The position numbers and the translations under genes were made by a program. Source: Daejeonella sp. (GTDB lineage Bacteria; Bacteroidota; Bacteroidia; Sphingobacteriales; Sphingobacteriaceae). From it: a DNA stretch of 64,000 bases. The stretch's first letter is position 1; each line of letters begins with the position of its first letter. Under the pieces are notes generated by a model. The model had not been told where the DNA came from. It saw nothing but the letters and a program-made list of their open reading frames with translations, and did not search any database. The stretch lies in the NCBI RefSeq assembly GCF_030695525.1, contig NZ_JAUYSS010000056.1, positions 1-64,000 on the forward strand, written 5' to 3'. Of the stretch, positions 24,490-34,247 are shown piece by piece.

Positions 24490-26727
24490 ATGAATAACAA
24501 GCTGACTCAGCATGACTTAAATCGCTATACTATCCTCTTTTGGAAATGGATCCTGGGGTTAATTGCATTTGGAGCTTTACTGATCTTCAGCATCGGCCTT
24601 GGATTGTTTGGACAACTCCCTGACCTTCGCACGCTCGAAAACCCTAAGAGTTATCAGGCATCAGAGGTTATTTCGAGTGATGACATTGTTTTAGGCACCT
24701 ATTATGTTCAAAACCGCTCCAATGTTCGTTACGATGAAATTTCTCCTAATGTGATTAATGCCCTGATTGCAACTGAAGATATCCGATTTTACAGTCACTC
24801 CGGAATTGATTTCAAACGTACCTTTACCGTTATCTTCTATAATCTGATAGGAAAGCGACAGGGAGCAAGTACAATTACCCAACAATTAGCTTTAAACCTA
24901 TTCTCAAAGGAAGGAAGGTCCAGAAACTTTAGCAAGCGACTGATACAGAAATCACAAGAGCTCATTGTTGCCGTAAAACTGGAACGACAGTACACCAAAG
25001 AGGAAATTCTAACGATGTACCTCAATACTGTAGATTTCGGTTCATACAATACCTTCGGAATTAAATCAGCAGCCAGAACTTACTTCAGTACAACACCTGA
25101 TAAACTAAAACCAGAAGAGGCAGCAATCCTTATCGGGATGCTTAAGGGCCCTTCGCTTTATAACCCTCACCGTAATCCTGAAAGAGCTTTAAGACGCAGA
25201 AATACGGTCCTGGAAAACATGCATGGTGCAAATTATATCAGTGATGCTGAGGTAGAACTGCTGAAGAATAGCCCGATAAAACTGGCATTCAACCCTTCTG
25301 ATCATAATGAGGGATCGGCACCCTATTTCAGGGCAGTACTCAAAAAAGATATTCAACAAACACTCGAAGAAAACTCGATTTATAAAGCTGATGGAACCCC
25401 TTATGATTTGGATAGGGATGGCCTCAAGATCTATACAACAATCAATTCGCGGATGCAAAAATATGCGGAAGATGCGCAACAGGAATATTTGAAAACCCTG
25501 CAGGTCAGTTTTAACAATTCCTGGGAAGGTCGAAACCCTTTCGATTTTAAAGAGGCCAAGGGCCTAATCGATCAAGGCATGCGCCGTTCAGACCGCTATC
25601 AGCAACTAAAATCTGAAGGAAAGACAGAAGAAGAAATCATTCAAAACTTTAGGACACCTGCTCAGATGACCATTTTTAGCTGGAAAGGAGAAATCGATAC
25701 ACTGATGCGGCCTATTGATTCTATCAAATATTATAAATTACTCCTGCGTAACGCAGTTATGTCAATGGAACCCCAAACCGGATATGTACGCGCCTGGGTG
25801 GGAGGTATAAATTTTAGCCATTTCAAATATGATCAGGTGAAAATCGGGACAAGGCAAGTCGGATCTACTTCTAAGCCATTTACATATGCCGTTGCAATTG
25901 GGAATGGCGGTTATTCTCCATGCTTTATGGTTGACAATTTACCGGTAAGTATTGATGCAGGCGATGGTACAAGCTATAATCCAAGAGCCTATAAACCAAT
26001 ACCTGGCCCTATCACTCTGAAAACAGCTTTAGCCCGTTCCCAAAACAATGCAACCATGTACTTGATGAAACAGGTGGGGGCCACTGCTGTATCGACACTG
26101 GCTAAAAACATGGGTATCACTAGCCCTGTACCAGCCTTCCCATCCATTGCTTTAGGATCTTTTGAAGCTTCGGTATATGACATGGTTGGTGCCTACTCTG
26201 TTTTCGTAAATCATGGAATCTGGACTGAACCTATATACCTCTTGAGAATTGCAGACAAGAATGGCAATGTCATTTATGAACGGAAGCCCCGTATCAAAGT
26301 AGTTCTGGATGAACAGACGGCTTATGTGATGACTGACATGTTAAAAGGCGTTGTCAAGGAGGGTACCGGTGTAAGATTAGGATGGAAATACAAACTCACC
26401 AATCCAATAGGGGGTAAAACCGGTACAACCAATAATAACTCTGATGGTTGGTTTATTGGTATTACTCCGGAACTAGTTACTGGTGTGTGGACCGGCGCAG
26501 AAGACAGAGCGATCCATTTTACTTCTACCAATTTCGGGGAAGGAGCTAATACTGCCCTACCTATTTTTGGACTATATATGCAAAAGGTATACGCAGATCC
26601 CGCATTGAAATATAGCAAAGGTGATTTCCCTCCTCCAAAAGGTGGGATTACAACAGTTATTGATTGTGCTGAATATACAAAACATCAGTCCGGAGTTAGC
26701 GAACTTGATAAAAAGCTGGGATTCTGA
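24490..26727 (+). CDS. Class A penicillin-binding protein 1A
   Basis: Bifunctional peptidoglycan polymerase of 745 residues. One N-terminal membrane helix (about 17-39) is followed by the GT51 glycosyltransferase (catalytic Glu96 in ATEDIRFYSHSG; QGASTITQQLALNLF) and the transpeptidase: Ser459 with Lys462 (STSK), SQN near 518 and the KTG triad at Lys643 (GGKTGTTNN). It extends glycan chains and crosslinks them in the periplasm. It sits between porW and uvrC, 11 nt after porW. Confidence 0.95.
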   Translation: MNNKLTQHDLNRYTILFWKWILGLIAFGALLIFSIGLGLFGQLPDLRTLENPKSYQASEVISSDDIVLGTYYVQNRSNVRYDEISPNVINALIATEDIRFYSHSGIDFKRTFTVIFYNLIGKRQGASTITQQLALNLFSKEGRSRNFSKRLIQKSQELIVAVKLERQYTKEEILTMYLNTVDFGSYNTFGIKSAARTYFSTTPDKLKPEEAAILIGMLKGPSLYNPHRNPERALRRRNTVLENMHGANYISDAEVELLKNSPIKLAFNPSDHNEGSAPYFRAVLKKDIQQTLEENSIYKADGTPYDLDRDGLKIYTTINSRMQKYAEDAQQEYLKTLQVSFNNSWEGRNPFDFKEAKGLIDQGMRRSDRYQQLKSEGKTEEEIIQNFRTPAQMTIFSWKGEIDTLMRPIDSIKYYKLLLRNAVMSMEPQTGYVRAWVGGINFSHFKYDQVKIGTRQVGSTSKPFTYAVAIGNGGYSPCFMVDNLPVSIDAGDGTSYNPRAYKPIPGPITLKTALARSQNNATMYLMKQVGATAVSTLAKNMGITSPVPAFPSIALGSFEASVYDMVGAYSVFVNHGIWTEPIYLLRIADKNGNVIYERKPRIKVVLDEQTAYVMTDMLKGVVKEGTGVRLGWKYKLTNPIGGKTGTTNNNSDGWFIGITPELVTGVWTGAEDRAIHFTSTNFGEGANTALPIFGLYMQKVYADPALKYSKGDFPPPKGGITTVIDCAEYTKHQSGVSELDKKLGF

Positions 26728-26797
26728 TAAAATATGTATTCCTGCCCTTTCGATTTGAATAGATATAAACCCGGGCTAGCGCCGCTTTTATTCTGAT

Positions 26798-28600
26798 ATG
26801 AAAGAATTTGATCCCCGACCCGAATTAAAGAATATACCGCCTAAACCCGGCATCTACCAATTTTGGTCAGATACGGATGAGCTGATCTATATCGGTAAAG
26901 CCAAAAATCTGAAAAGCAGGGTTTCATCCTATTTCAATAAAGATAATTTTCGGGTAAATGCTAAAACCCGAATTCTGGTCAGCAAGATCAGGAAAATTAC
27001 CTTCACCATTGTTGATACCGAAATTGATGCCTGGTTACTTGAAAATAGCCTGATCAAGAAACATCAGCCAAGGTATAATGTAATGCTGAAAGATGATAAG
27101 ACCTATCCCTGGATCATAATCAAAAACGAAAAATTTCCACGCATTTTCTGGACAAGAAGGATTATCAGGGATGGTTCAACTTATTTTGGTCCTTATGCAT
27201 CTGTAGGGATGATGCATACAATTTTAGGGATGATCAAAGAAATCTATCCTTTAAGAACCTGTACTTTGCCCCTGACCCCTGAGAATATTCATTCAGGAAA
27301 GTTCAGGGTTTGTCTTGAATATCAGATCGGCAATTGCAAAGGACCTTGCCAGGCCTACCAATCAGAAGATGATTACGATCAGAGCATTTCGGAGATAAAA
27401 GAAATATTGAACGGGAAAACAGGTTCAGTGATCAGACGTCTTAAAAGTCAACTAGAAGAATCAGTAAACGGACTCAACTTCGAGCTTGCACACCACCTGA
27501 AGCAAAAGCTTGAGCTGCTGGATAATTATCAAAGTAAATCAACCATTGTGAATTCATCTATAACAGATGTGGATGTTTTCAGCATCGCGACAGATGAGAA
27601 ACATGCTTTTGTGAATTTCCTGAAAGTAATGAACGGTACGGTTATTCAAACCCAGACCCTGGAAATCAAAAAGCGACTTGATGAATCTGATGAAGAGTTG
27701 TTAAGTATAGCAATTACCGAATTCAGATCAAGGTTTGACAGCAATTCTAAAGAGATTATTATACCCTTTGAACTTGAAATTCCAGACTCGGGGATAAAAT
27801 TCACTGTCCCAAAGCTGGGAGAGAAAAAGAAGTTGCTGGAACTTTCACAAAAGAATGTAGCTTATTTTAAGAGAGAAAAATTAGATCAATACGAAAAACT
27901 TAATCCGGAATTAAGAACAGACAGGCTTTTGGCTCAAATGATGAAGGATCTGCGTTTAAATCAATTGCCAATACATATTGAATGTTTCGACAACTCGAAT
28001 TTTCAGGGAAAATTTCCGGTATCGGCAGTTGTAGTTTTTAAGAACGCAAAGCCGTCAAAAAAGGATTACAGGCATTTTAATGTCAAAACAGTTGAAGGTC
28101 CTGATGATTTTGCTACTATGGAGGAAGCCGTTTTCAGAAGGTACAGAAGGTTGCTTGATGAAGATCAAAGTCTGCCACAACTCATCGTGATTGATGGGGG
28201 CAAAGGCCAGCTGTCATCGGCAATAAAAAGCTTAAAATTATTAGGCATTGATAAACAGGTCACTATTATAGGCATCGCCAAACGACTTGAAGAAATCTAT
28301 TATCCTGGTGATCAGTACCCATTATACCTTGATAAAAAGTCTGAAACATTAAAAATTATACAGCAGTTAAGGGATGAAGCGCACCGTTTCGGAATTACTT
28401 TTCATAGAAAAAAACGAAATAATGCAACCCTTGCAAGTGAACTTGAAAGTATTCCAGGAGTTGGTAAAGCCTCTGCTGAAAAATTACTGAGACATTTCAG
28501 ATCAGTAAAAAAGATTAAAGAAGCTTCAAAAGTTGAACTCCTTGAGGTATTAAATAAAAGCCAGACCGATGCTGTACTAGAATTTTTTAAATCTGATTAA
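26798..28600 (+). CDS. uvrC: Excinuclease ABC subunit C
   Basis: Nucleotide-excision-repair endonuclease that cuts on both sides of a lesion. The 600 residues are full length: N-terminal GIY-YIG nuclease (about 15-90, PPKPGIYQFWSDTDELIYIG), a Cys-rich segment near 167-188, UVR helical motif (about 205-240), RNase H-like C-nuclease (about 385-500; IECFDNSNFQG, LIVIDGGKGQL) and the C-terminal helix-hairpin-helix (SIPGVGKASAEKLLRHF). Its stop codon TAA shares bases with the gldN stop on the other strand, leaving no room for a terminator between the two genes. Confidence 0.97.
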   Translation: MKEFDPRPELKNIPPKPGIYQFWSDTDELIYIGKAKNLKSRVSSYFNKDNFRVNAKTRILVSKIRKITFTIVDTEIDAWLLENSLIKKHQPRYNVMLKDDKTYPWIIIKNEKFPRIFWTRRIIRDGSTYFGPYASVGMMHTILGMIKEIYPLRTCTLPLTPENIHSGKFRVCLEYQIGNCKGPCQAYQSEDDYDQSISEIKEILNGKTGSVIRRLKSQLEESVNGLNFELAHHLKQKLELLDNYQSKSTIVNSSITDVDVFSIATDEKHAFVNFLKVMNGTVIQTQTLEIKKRLDESDEELLSIAITEFRSRFDSNSKEIIIPFELEIPDSGIKFTVPKLGEKKKLLELSQKNVAYFKREKLDQYEKLNPELRTDRLLAQMMKDLRLNQLPIHIECFDNSNFQGKFPVSAVVVFKNAKPSKKDYRHFNVKTVEGPDDFATMEEAVFRRYRRLLDEDQSLPQLIVIDGGKGQLSSAIKSLKLLGIDKQVTIIGIAKRLEEIYYPGDQYPLYLDKKSETLKIIQQLRDEAHRFGITFHRKKRNNATLASELESIPGVGKASAEKLLRHFRSVKKIKEASKVELLEVLNKSQTDAVLEFFKSD

Positions 28601-29463
28601 TATGACCAAAGATCATGTTCAAAATCCATCAGGGCTTTCTTCACCCGCTCAGATTCATAAAGCTTATCGATTCCAATTGCATAATCCTTAATACGAAGAT
28701 CTTCGGGATTAGATTCCTTTACAATATAACTCGCAAATATCCTCTTCATAAATAAATCATCAAAGCTCAGCCCGGTGGCATCATTATTCCGGTTAACTGC
28801 GGGCTTGGTAACCAGCAAATGACGAACTTCAGGAAAGTAGATCCAAAATGCAGGTTGCTCATCAAAAGACTGACCCGCTGCTGAAATACGGATCATTGGT
28901 GCAATTCCGATGATACGCGGTTCAAAAACTGAGCGTTGCTTATCGAATATCCAATCTTCCTTGATACGGAATTTTAAAATACTATCAGGATTAAATTCTC
29001 CAGCCTTAACTACCGTCCCGGTTTGGTTACCGTCTGTATCAAAAATCGGAACTAAAACACTGTCAGCAAACTTAGCCATTGCCTGTTCAGGCTTCAGAAT
29101 CACGTTAAACTCATCTCCATTAACATCATCTTTAGTGCTGCTTGCATCGTATGCAGTGAGCTCACCAGCCATAATTGCATCGGTTAAAATAGTGATAAGA
29201 CGAGCCTTAGGTGATGCAAAAATCATATTCACCTTGTCGCGGACATCAATTTCCCTCCATACACGCTTGCTGAACATCACATCCGATTCTCTCAGATTAG
29301 CATATGGAGCAACCGTTGCACTAATAATATTGGTCTTTTTATAATATCCATCCAGAGGCTTTTCTGCCGGTTTAGGTTTGGTATCATTCGTTAAATTAGG
29401 TGCCTGAGCACTCAATTGAAGAGCACCAGCAACCAAAATGAGGACAAAAAATATCTTTTTCAT
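28597..29463 (-). CDS. gldN: Gliding motility/T9SS protein GldN (PorN)
   Basis: Periplasmic T9SS core protein of 288 residues with a signal peptide (MKKIFFVLILVAGALQLSAQA). Family-like words are VWREIDVRDKVNMIF, ILTDAIMAGELTAYD, RIKEDWIFDKQRSVFEPRI and PAFWIYFPEVRHLL. GldN forms the ring with GldK below the outer membrane. Last gene of gldKLMN, 5 nt after gldM. Its end overlaps the uvrC end by 4 nt. Confidence 0.96.
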   Translation of the reverse strand: MKKIFFVLILVAGALQLSAQAPNLTNDTKPKPAEKPLDGYYKKTNIISATVAPYANLRESDVMFSKRVWREIDVRDKVNMIFASPKARLITILTDAIMAGELTAYDASSTKDDVNGDEFNVILKPEQAMAKFADSVLVPIFDTDGNQTGTVVKAGEFNPDSILKFRIKEDWIFDKQRSVFEPRIIGIAPMIRISAAGQSFDEQPAFWIYFPEVRHLLVTKPAVNRNNDATGLSFDDLFMKRIFASYIVKESNPEDLRIKDYAIGIDKLYESERVKKALMDFEHDLWSY

Positions 29464-29468
29464 AGCAC

Positions 29469-31007
29469 TTAATTTGCTCTAAAAGCCATTGGATCAAGTT
29501 GCCTTTGGGTTCCATCAGGACCAACCGCAACAATATCGTCAAATATAACTCTTGTACCTGGCGTTATTGCGGCCACAGCTGCGCTCATTTGAGCACTGAA
29601 TGAATTTCCATTGGCTTGTAATACAACAACATCTGCACGAGGTCTGGCAATCACCAGACTAAATCTCGTAACATTAAATTTAGCATCAAAATCAAAACCT
29701 TCAAGTATGGCAAAAATTGAATTTTGCGACTTTATAACTACTGAACTTAAAGCCCCTCCGGTTTTACCTGCAAATTTTGCTTTAGGATCCGGAATCCGCT
29801 TTACTCTGAAATCACTTGAACCAATATTCTGAACCTTACCGCTGACATTAGCAGCAACATTGACTTTAGCAGTCGTTCCGGGTGAACTTACAGTCACTGT
29901 ATATTTGCCATTGGAACCTGTGATTGTACCTCCGCTGATAGTAACTACCAAACTCTCTTTGGGAATACCGGGAGCGGATACCGAAACCGGATTGGGAACA
30001 CCCACATAAAATACATTCATTTTATCAGGAGAAACAACTGCCGAAGGGCGGGATACCTGATATTTTTGTTCCGAAGTAGTATATGTTTTTATCGTTCCAT
30101 CAGTTTGCTTAACACGAACAGTACCGGTCCAGCTGAATATTCCTTCCCTGGAAGTATTGACTGTATACATTCCTTTACCATCCTTAACCTGCAGTCGTGA
30201 ACCACTAACAGATATTTCGGGGCTAGATTTAGAATCTGACGCGGTTAAAAACACTTCTGCTGTATAAGGCTGACCTGCAATAAGATAAGAAGTTGGAGCA
30301 ACAGCTACTGCAGAAAACTGATCCAGATTCACTACTGCCTGATCCATTTTGCCAAGAATTCTTTTCACAACTTCAGACTCAGCATTCTTTGTATCGGCCT
30401 GGATTTTAGCCAAAGCTGTTAGGGCTGCAGTCAGAGGAATACCATCCCCAAAATTAGATTGCTCCCAGCTTCTACTCACCCCGCCGCGATTTGGCGGATC
30501 CAGGGCTTCAAGAGAAAAATTGATCCCGGAACGTTCTTTTTCATCGAGCAAGGCAAGTAACTTGGTCCGCGTATCGTTAATCTTATTCTTTAGTGCAGTT
30601 GCACGGGGATCTTTCCCATTAATCATTAAGCGTGGAGATATATCGAGGTTATCTCTTTTACTAATATCCCCTGTCGATTCATTATATCCTCCGCCTTCAG
30701 TTTCTAATAATTTTTTTATATCAGCCACATATGCCTCAAGCTCTGCAGTATAAGAACTTGCCTTTTTAGCTTTGTCGTAGATCGGGCGAGCTCTGACAGG
30801 CTCATCCTTCAACTTTGTTGCTTCAAAAGAAGTATAAGTTGCATCTACCCCACTTTGAACATTTGCTGTTGAAGCATTTAAACTATCCGTTAAATTTTTG
30901 AAGGCTTCTAAAATTGAATCACTGACATTCAGTGCTACTAAACCTAATAAAACCAGGTAAAGTATTCCAATCATTTTCTGCCTTGGGGTTTCTTTACCTC
31001 CAGCCAT
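29469..31007 (-). CDS. gldM: Gliding motility/T9SS protein GldM (PorM)
   Basis: Rotor-side partner of GldL in the T9SS motor (512 residues). The start MAGGKETPRQKMIGILYLVLLGLVALNVSDS gives the short cytoplasmic tail and the single membrane helix (about 11-31) that sits inside the GldL pentamer; the rest spans the periplasm as helical and beta domains reaching the GldK/N ring. Lies 44 nt after gldL and 5 nt before gldN. Confidence 0.97.
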   Translation of the reverse strand: MAGGKETPRQKMIGILYLVLLGLVALNVSDSILEAFKNLTDSLNASTANVQSGVDATYTSFEATKLKDEPVRARPIYDKAKKASSYTAELEAYVADIKKLLETEGGGYNESTGDISKRDNLDISPRLMINGKDPRATALKNKINDTRTKLLALLDEKERSGINFSLEALDPPNRGGVSRSWEQSNFGDGIPLTAALTALAKIQADTKNAESEVVKRILGKMDQAVVNLDQFSAVAVAPTSYLIAGQPYTAEVFLTASDSKSSPEISVSGSRLQVKDGKGMYTVNTSREGIFSWTGTVRVKQTDGTIKTYTTSEQKYQVSRPSAVVSPDKMNVFYVGVPNPVSVSAPGIPKESLVVTISGGTITGSNGKYTVTVSSPGTTAKVNVAANVSGKVQNIGSSDFRVKRIPDPKAKFAGKTGGALSSVVIKSQNSIFAILEGFDFDAKFNVTRFSLVIARPRADVVVLQANGNSFSAQMSAAVAAITPGTRVIFDDIVAVGPDGTQRQLDPMAFRAN

Positions 31008-31051
31008 GCAATTTTATTTAAAAAATTAATAATCTATAATTCGTGTACCAA

Positions 31052-31846
31052 TTATCCCCGATTAGGTTGATTCATAGCAGAAAGCATATTCCCATAAATA
31101 GAATTTAGGGATGATAAGTTCTTTGCCAGTTTGCCAACTTCCTCTTTGAATTGTTTGGAATCTTCCATTGACTCATTAAAATTTTGCATGGTCAGAGAAA
31201 GATTCTGGTAGAATTTATTCATTGATTTTAAATGTGCACTTGAATCCTGTAATTCCAGTTCATAAACTGCATTTAGTGCTGAAATATTTTTTGCAAGGTT
31301 ATTTACCTGCTCATGGTATGATTTGGAGTCAATATTTGTATCAGCCATCTCCCTAAGGCTGACCGTTGCCTTTTCGAAGGCATTATTAAGATTATCAAAA
31401 CTACCTGAAGCAGTTCTGACTTTGGAAGTCAGTTCAGTAGTTGCGCTTGCAGTATCAGCCATGCCGGAAATTGCAGAAACCTTATCTCCAAATGTTCTTA
31501 AACCGGTGCCCAGACTTTCAATCAGTTCAGGCCCGATCTTAGCATCAGACATCATTTTATCCAATGCGGCAGTTGAAGACCCTGTTCCTGATAATGCCGG
31601 CCGGGATAACTCACCCTTAAATTCTTCATCAAGTTCCGGATATACCCTGGTCCAGTCGGGCTCAGAAGATTCAGCTTTAAAGCCCAATGCAAAAAACAAT
31701 ATGGCTTCAGTGATTAGTCCAACAGCTATCATGATCTCGCCACCCTTCCAGTGAAGGATTTTAAACATCAGACCAACAATAACTACGGAGGCACCCCATG
31801 AAATTAAGGTATTAATACCCAGTTTAAACTTTTTCTTTTGAGCCAT
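31052..31846 (-). CDS. gldL: Gliding motility/T9SS motor protein GldL (PorL)
   Basis: Inner-membrane motor subunit of 264 residues with two N-terminal membrane helices (about 12-30 and 36-56) and a long cytoplasmic helical tail. The second helix carries Glu47 (GLITEAILFF) and the first Lys29 (LMFKILHWKG), which correspond to charged residues required for proton-driven motion in Flavobacterium (family knowledge; numbering not aligned here). The tail is Ser/Asn/Leu-rich with coiled-coil character. 43 nt after gldK, 44 nt before gldM. Confidence 0.97.
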   Translation of the reverse strand: MAQKKKFKLGINTLISWGASVVIVGLMFKILHWKGGEIMIAVGLITEAILFFALGFKAESSEPDWTRVYPELDEEFKGELSRPALSGTGSSTAALDKMMSDAKIGPELIESLGTGLRTFGDKVSAISGMADTASATTELTSKVRTASGSFDNLNNAFEKATVSLREMADTNIDSKSYHEQVNNLAKNISALNAVYELELQDSSAHLKSMNKFYQNLSLTMQNFNESMEDSKQFKEEVGKLAKNLSSLNSIYGNMLSAMNQPNRG

Positions 31847-31889
31847 AATATGTACGCTTTTTAATATTAGAGAGGATTGTAATTTAAAT

Positions 31890-33209
31890 TTAGAGCCTGT
31901 CTTTAATATCCCGACCCTGATACTTGGTTATGCAACGAAAACCAATGTATGATTTTGCAGTATCCTGATATTCAAATGTGCTAGCTGAATTTTGAAGGAA
32001 ATAACCTATATCTTTCCAGGATCCCCCACGAACAACCTTCCGCTTCATAACTTCTGGATCCTCCGGGCGGGCCTCATAACTGAAGGTAGGGTTCATATCA
32101 TGGGTGAAGGTAGATGAGGATTCATCAAATGCCGAAGAAGTCCATTCAGAAACGTTCCCTGCCATATTATACAATCCATAATCATTTGGATAATAAGCCT
32201 TTACATTTACTGTAAATGGCCCACCATCATCAATGTAATTACCTCTTCCTGGTTTGAAATTGGCCATCAGACAGCCTTTTGCATTCCTGATATATGGGCC
32301 TCCCCAAGGATAACTGGTCCCAACCCGACCACCACGTGCAGCATACTCAAACTCTGCTTCGGTTGGAAGATCATAATCTGCACGCTTAGGAAGGCGGCGA
32401 CTATCTTTATAGGCTTCGTTGAAACGGGTTCTCCAAACTGTAAAGGCACGAGCCTGACGCCAGTTTACACCAACTACAGGATAATTTGAGAAAGCCGGAT
32501 GTGAGAAATATCCCTTAACCATAGGCTCATTCTGAGCGTAGGCAAAGTCAGATAGCCATACCAGAGTATCAGGGTATACACCAACTGTATCCCTAAGTAT
32601 AAAATCAGAACGTTTTGCTTCTTTATTATTACGATTATTTGCTGCTTCCCTTAACTTCATTACCGCGAAATTATATTTCAGCAACCTAACATCAATTTCA
32701 TTACGGTCGAATACCCTATCTTCACCCTGATAATACATGGCTTGCAATTTAGGGCGATTTGCAGCTGATCCTTTTTTCCCTCCCCATATGGCACTGCCAT
32801 TTCCTACCTTTTTCCAGTTGATGTATTTTTTACCGGCATCATTAGGATCTACCTGTCCTTTAGGCTTGATATAATACTGCTCATCCTGCAAATAATCAGA
32901 TATTGCGATAGAATCGCGCACCCAATTCACAAACTGACGGTATTCACTATTGGTAATCTCTGTTTCATCCATGTAAAATGCCTGAACAGTTACCTGTTTA
33001 TTCTGAGATATCTGAGCAAAAGTAATATCCTGGTCGGTTTGACCCATAATAAAAGTTCCGGCGGGGATGTAAACCATACCGTAGGGCACCTGATTGTTTT
33101 TAAACTTTTTAGTTGCAACTCCAATCAACTCACCATTTGTACCACCTTTACCACAGCTAACGCTTAAAACACTAATAGCTGCAAGAACGATAAAGTATAT
33201 TTTTCTCAT
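31890..33209 (-). CDS. gldK: Gliding motility/T9SS lipoprotein GldK (PorK)
   Basis: First gene of the T9SS core operon. A 439-residue outer-membrane-anchored lipoprotein (lipobox SVSC, Cys19) with a formylglycine-generating-enzyme/sulfatase-modifying fold: GMVYIPAGTFIMGQTDQD near the start, MDETEITNSEYRQFVNW, DLPTEAEFEYAARGG, NMAGNVSEWTSSAF and VVRGGSWKDIG. The catalytic Cys pair of true formylglycine enzymes is not evident, fitting a structural role in the ring with GldN. A promoter candidate lies at 33283-33313. Confidence 0.97.
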   Translation of the reverse strand: MRKIYFIVLAAISVLSVSCGKGGTNGELIGVATKKFKNNQVPYGMVYIPAGTFIMGQTDQDITFAQISQNKQVTVQAFYMDETEITNSEYRQFVNWVRDSIAISDYLQDEQYYIKPKGQVDPNDAGKKYINWKKVGNGSAIWGGKKGSAANRPKLQAMYYQGEDRVFDRNEIDVRLLKYNFAVMKLREAANNRNNKEAKRSDFILRDTVGVYPDTLVWLSDFAYAQNEPMVKGYFSHPAFSNYPVVGVNWRQARAFTVWRTRFNEAYKDSRRLPKRADYDLPTEAEFEYAARGGRVGTSYPWGGPYIRNAKGCLMANFKPGRGNYIDDGGPFTVNVKAYYPNDYGLYNMAGNVSEWTSSAFDESSSTFTHDMNPTFSYEARPEDPEVMKRKVVRGGSWKDIGYFLQNSASTFEYQDTAKSYIGFRCITKYQGRDIKDRL

Positions 33210-33282
33210 TTTATATGATTCCAGTTTACATTGCTCAACAAAATAATTTCGAATATAATAAAAAAGGATATAATATATACGA

Positions 33283-33313
33283 CAAAACTAATCTATCTGC
33301 GTTGAAATTCAAC
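33283..33313 (-). promoter_or_regulatory. Candidate gldKLMN promoter with a palindrome at the -33 box
   Basis: On the minus strand TAGTTTTG (33290-33283) matches the -7 consensus TAnnTTTG, and GTTG (33313-33310) lies exactly 19 nt upstream as a -33 element. Transcription would start near 33276, giving a leader of about 65 nt. The perfect palindrome GTTGAAATTCAAC (33301-33313) covers the -33 box and could be an operator. Confidence 0.6.
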
Positions 33314-33462
33314 ATTTCATATTTAAATTATAAAAAAATCAGGACTAATTAACATGCAAAAATATCGCCAGATATTTATATATCTAAGATATTTTACTAA
33401 TACGTGTAAATTAAGGTCAAGGTTTAACTATTTAAAAAAAAATATTTCCTATTTGTCAAAGT

Positions 33463-34233
33463 TTACTTATTGACTTGCTTAATGTACTGCTCCAATGCCA
33501 TTGTCATACTGGGAGCTTCCGGAGTAGGTGCGGGGATATTAAGAACCAGTTCATGCTCAAGAACGGCCTTATGAGTACTAACCCCAAAGGCAGCAATACG
33601 GGTATAATTCTGTTTAAAATCAGGGAAGTTAATGAAAAGGGAATGAATGCTGCTCGGACTAAAAAATGCAATAACATCATAAAAAACCTCTGCAAGGTCA
33701 GAAAGGTCACTGCATACTGTATGAAATAAAACTGCAGGCTTAAAATCATAGCCATTTGCGGAAAGGAATTTCTGAGTTTCTTCGGCTGCCACATCAGAAC
33801 AGGGATATAAAAACTTCTCGGATATATGCTTTTTCAAAAGTTCTGCAAGATCGGCCGCAGTCTGCTTTCCAAAGAATATTTTTCGCTTTCTGTATTGTAT
33901 ATATTTCTGGAGATAGAGGGCAATTGTTTCCGATATACAAAAGTACTTCATATCTGAAGGAACATCATATCGCATTTCTTCACATATCCTATAAAAATGG
34001 TCGACTGCATTCCTACTGGTGAATATTACTGCGGTAAAATCAGCTAAATTTATTTTCTCCTTGCGAAATTCTTTTGCAGGAACACCCTCTACATGGATAA
34101 AAGATCTGAAATCGATTTTCAGATTATATTTTTTTGCTAAATCAAAATAAGGCGACTTATCCGTATCTGGTTTTGGCAAAGTAACGAGGATACTCTTCAC
34201 TTTCCTTGGTTTTTCAATTGGACTTACTTGCAT
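33463..34233 (-). CDS. hemD: Uroporphyrinogen-III synthase
   Basis: A 256-residue protein of the HemD family, which cyclises hydroxymethylbilane to uroporphyrinogen III in heme synthesis. It shows the two-lobed layout and the weakly conserved words ILVTLPKPDT, AVIFTSRNAVDHF, FLYPCSDVAAEE and VIAFFSPSSIHSLF (the typical TSxNxV and FTSxxxV positions). HemD is poorly conserved in general, so the call is by family pattern. It follows the DUF4271 gene by 14 nt, a pairing common in Bacteroidota. The downstream gap to gldK is 253 nt and carries the gldK promoter. Confidence 0.88.
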   Translation of the reverse strand: MQVSPIEKPRKVKSILVTLPKPDTDKSPYFDLAKKYNLKIDFRSFIHVEGVPAKEFRKEKINLADFTAVIFTSRNAVDHFYRICEEMRYDVPSDMKYFCISETIALYLQKYIQYRKRKIFFGKQTAADLAELLKKHISEKFLYPCSDVAAEETQKFLSANGYDFKPAVLFHTVCSDLSDLAEVFYDVIAFFSPSSIHSLFINFPDFKQNYTRIAAFGVSTHKAVLEHELVLNIPAPTPEAPSMTMALEQYIKQVNK

Positions 34234-34247
34234 ATATCTTAAAAAGG

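Noticed and set aside
33353-33475. 40-codon plus-strand frame between gldK and hemD
   Set aside because: Very AT-rich, no homology visible and it overlaps the end of hemD on the other strand.
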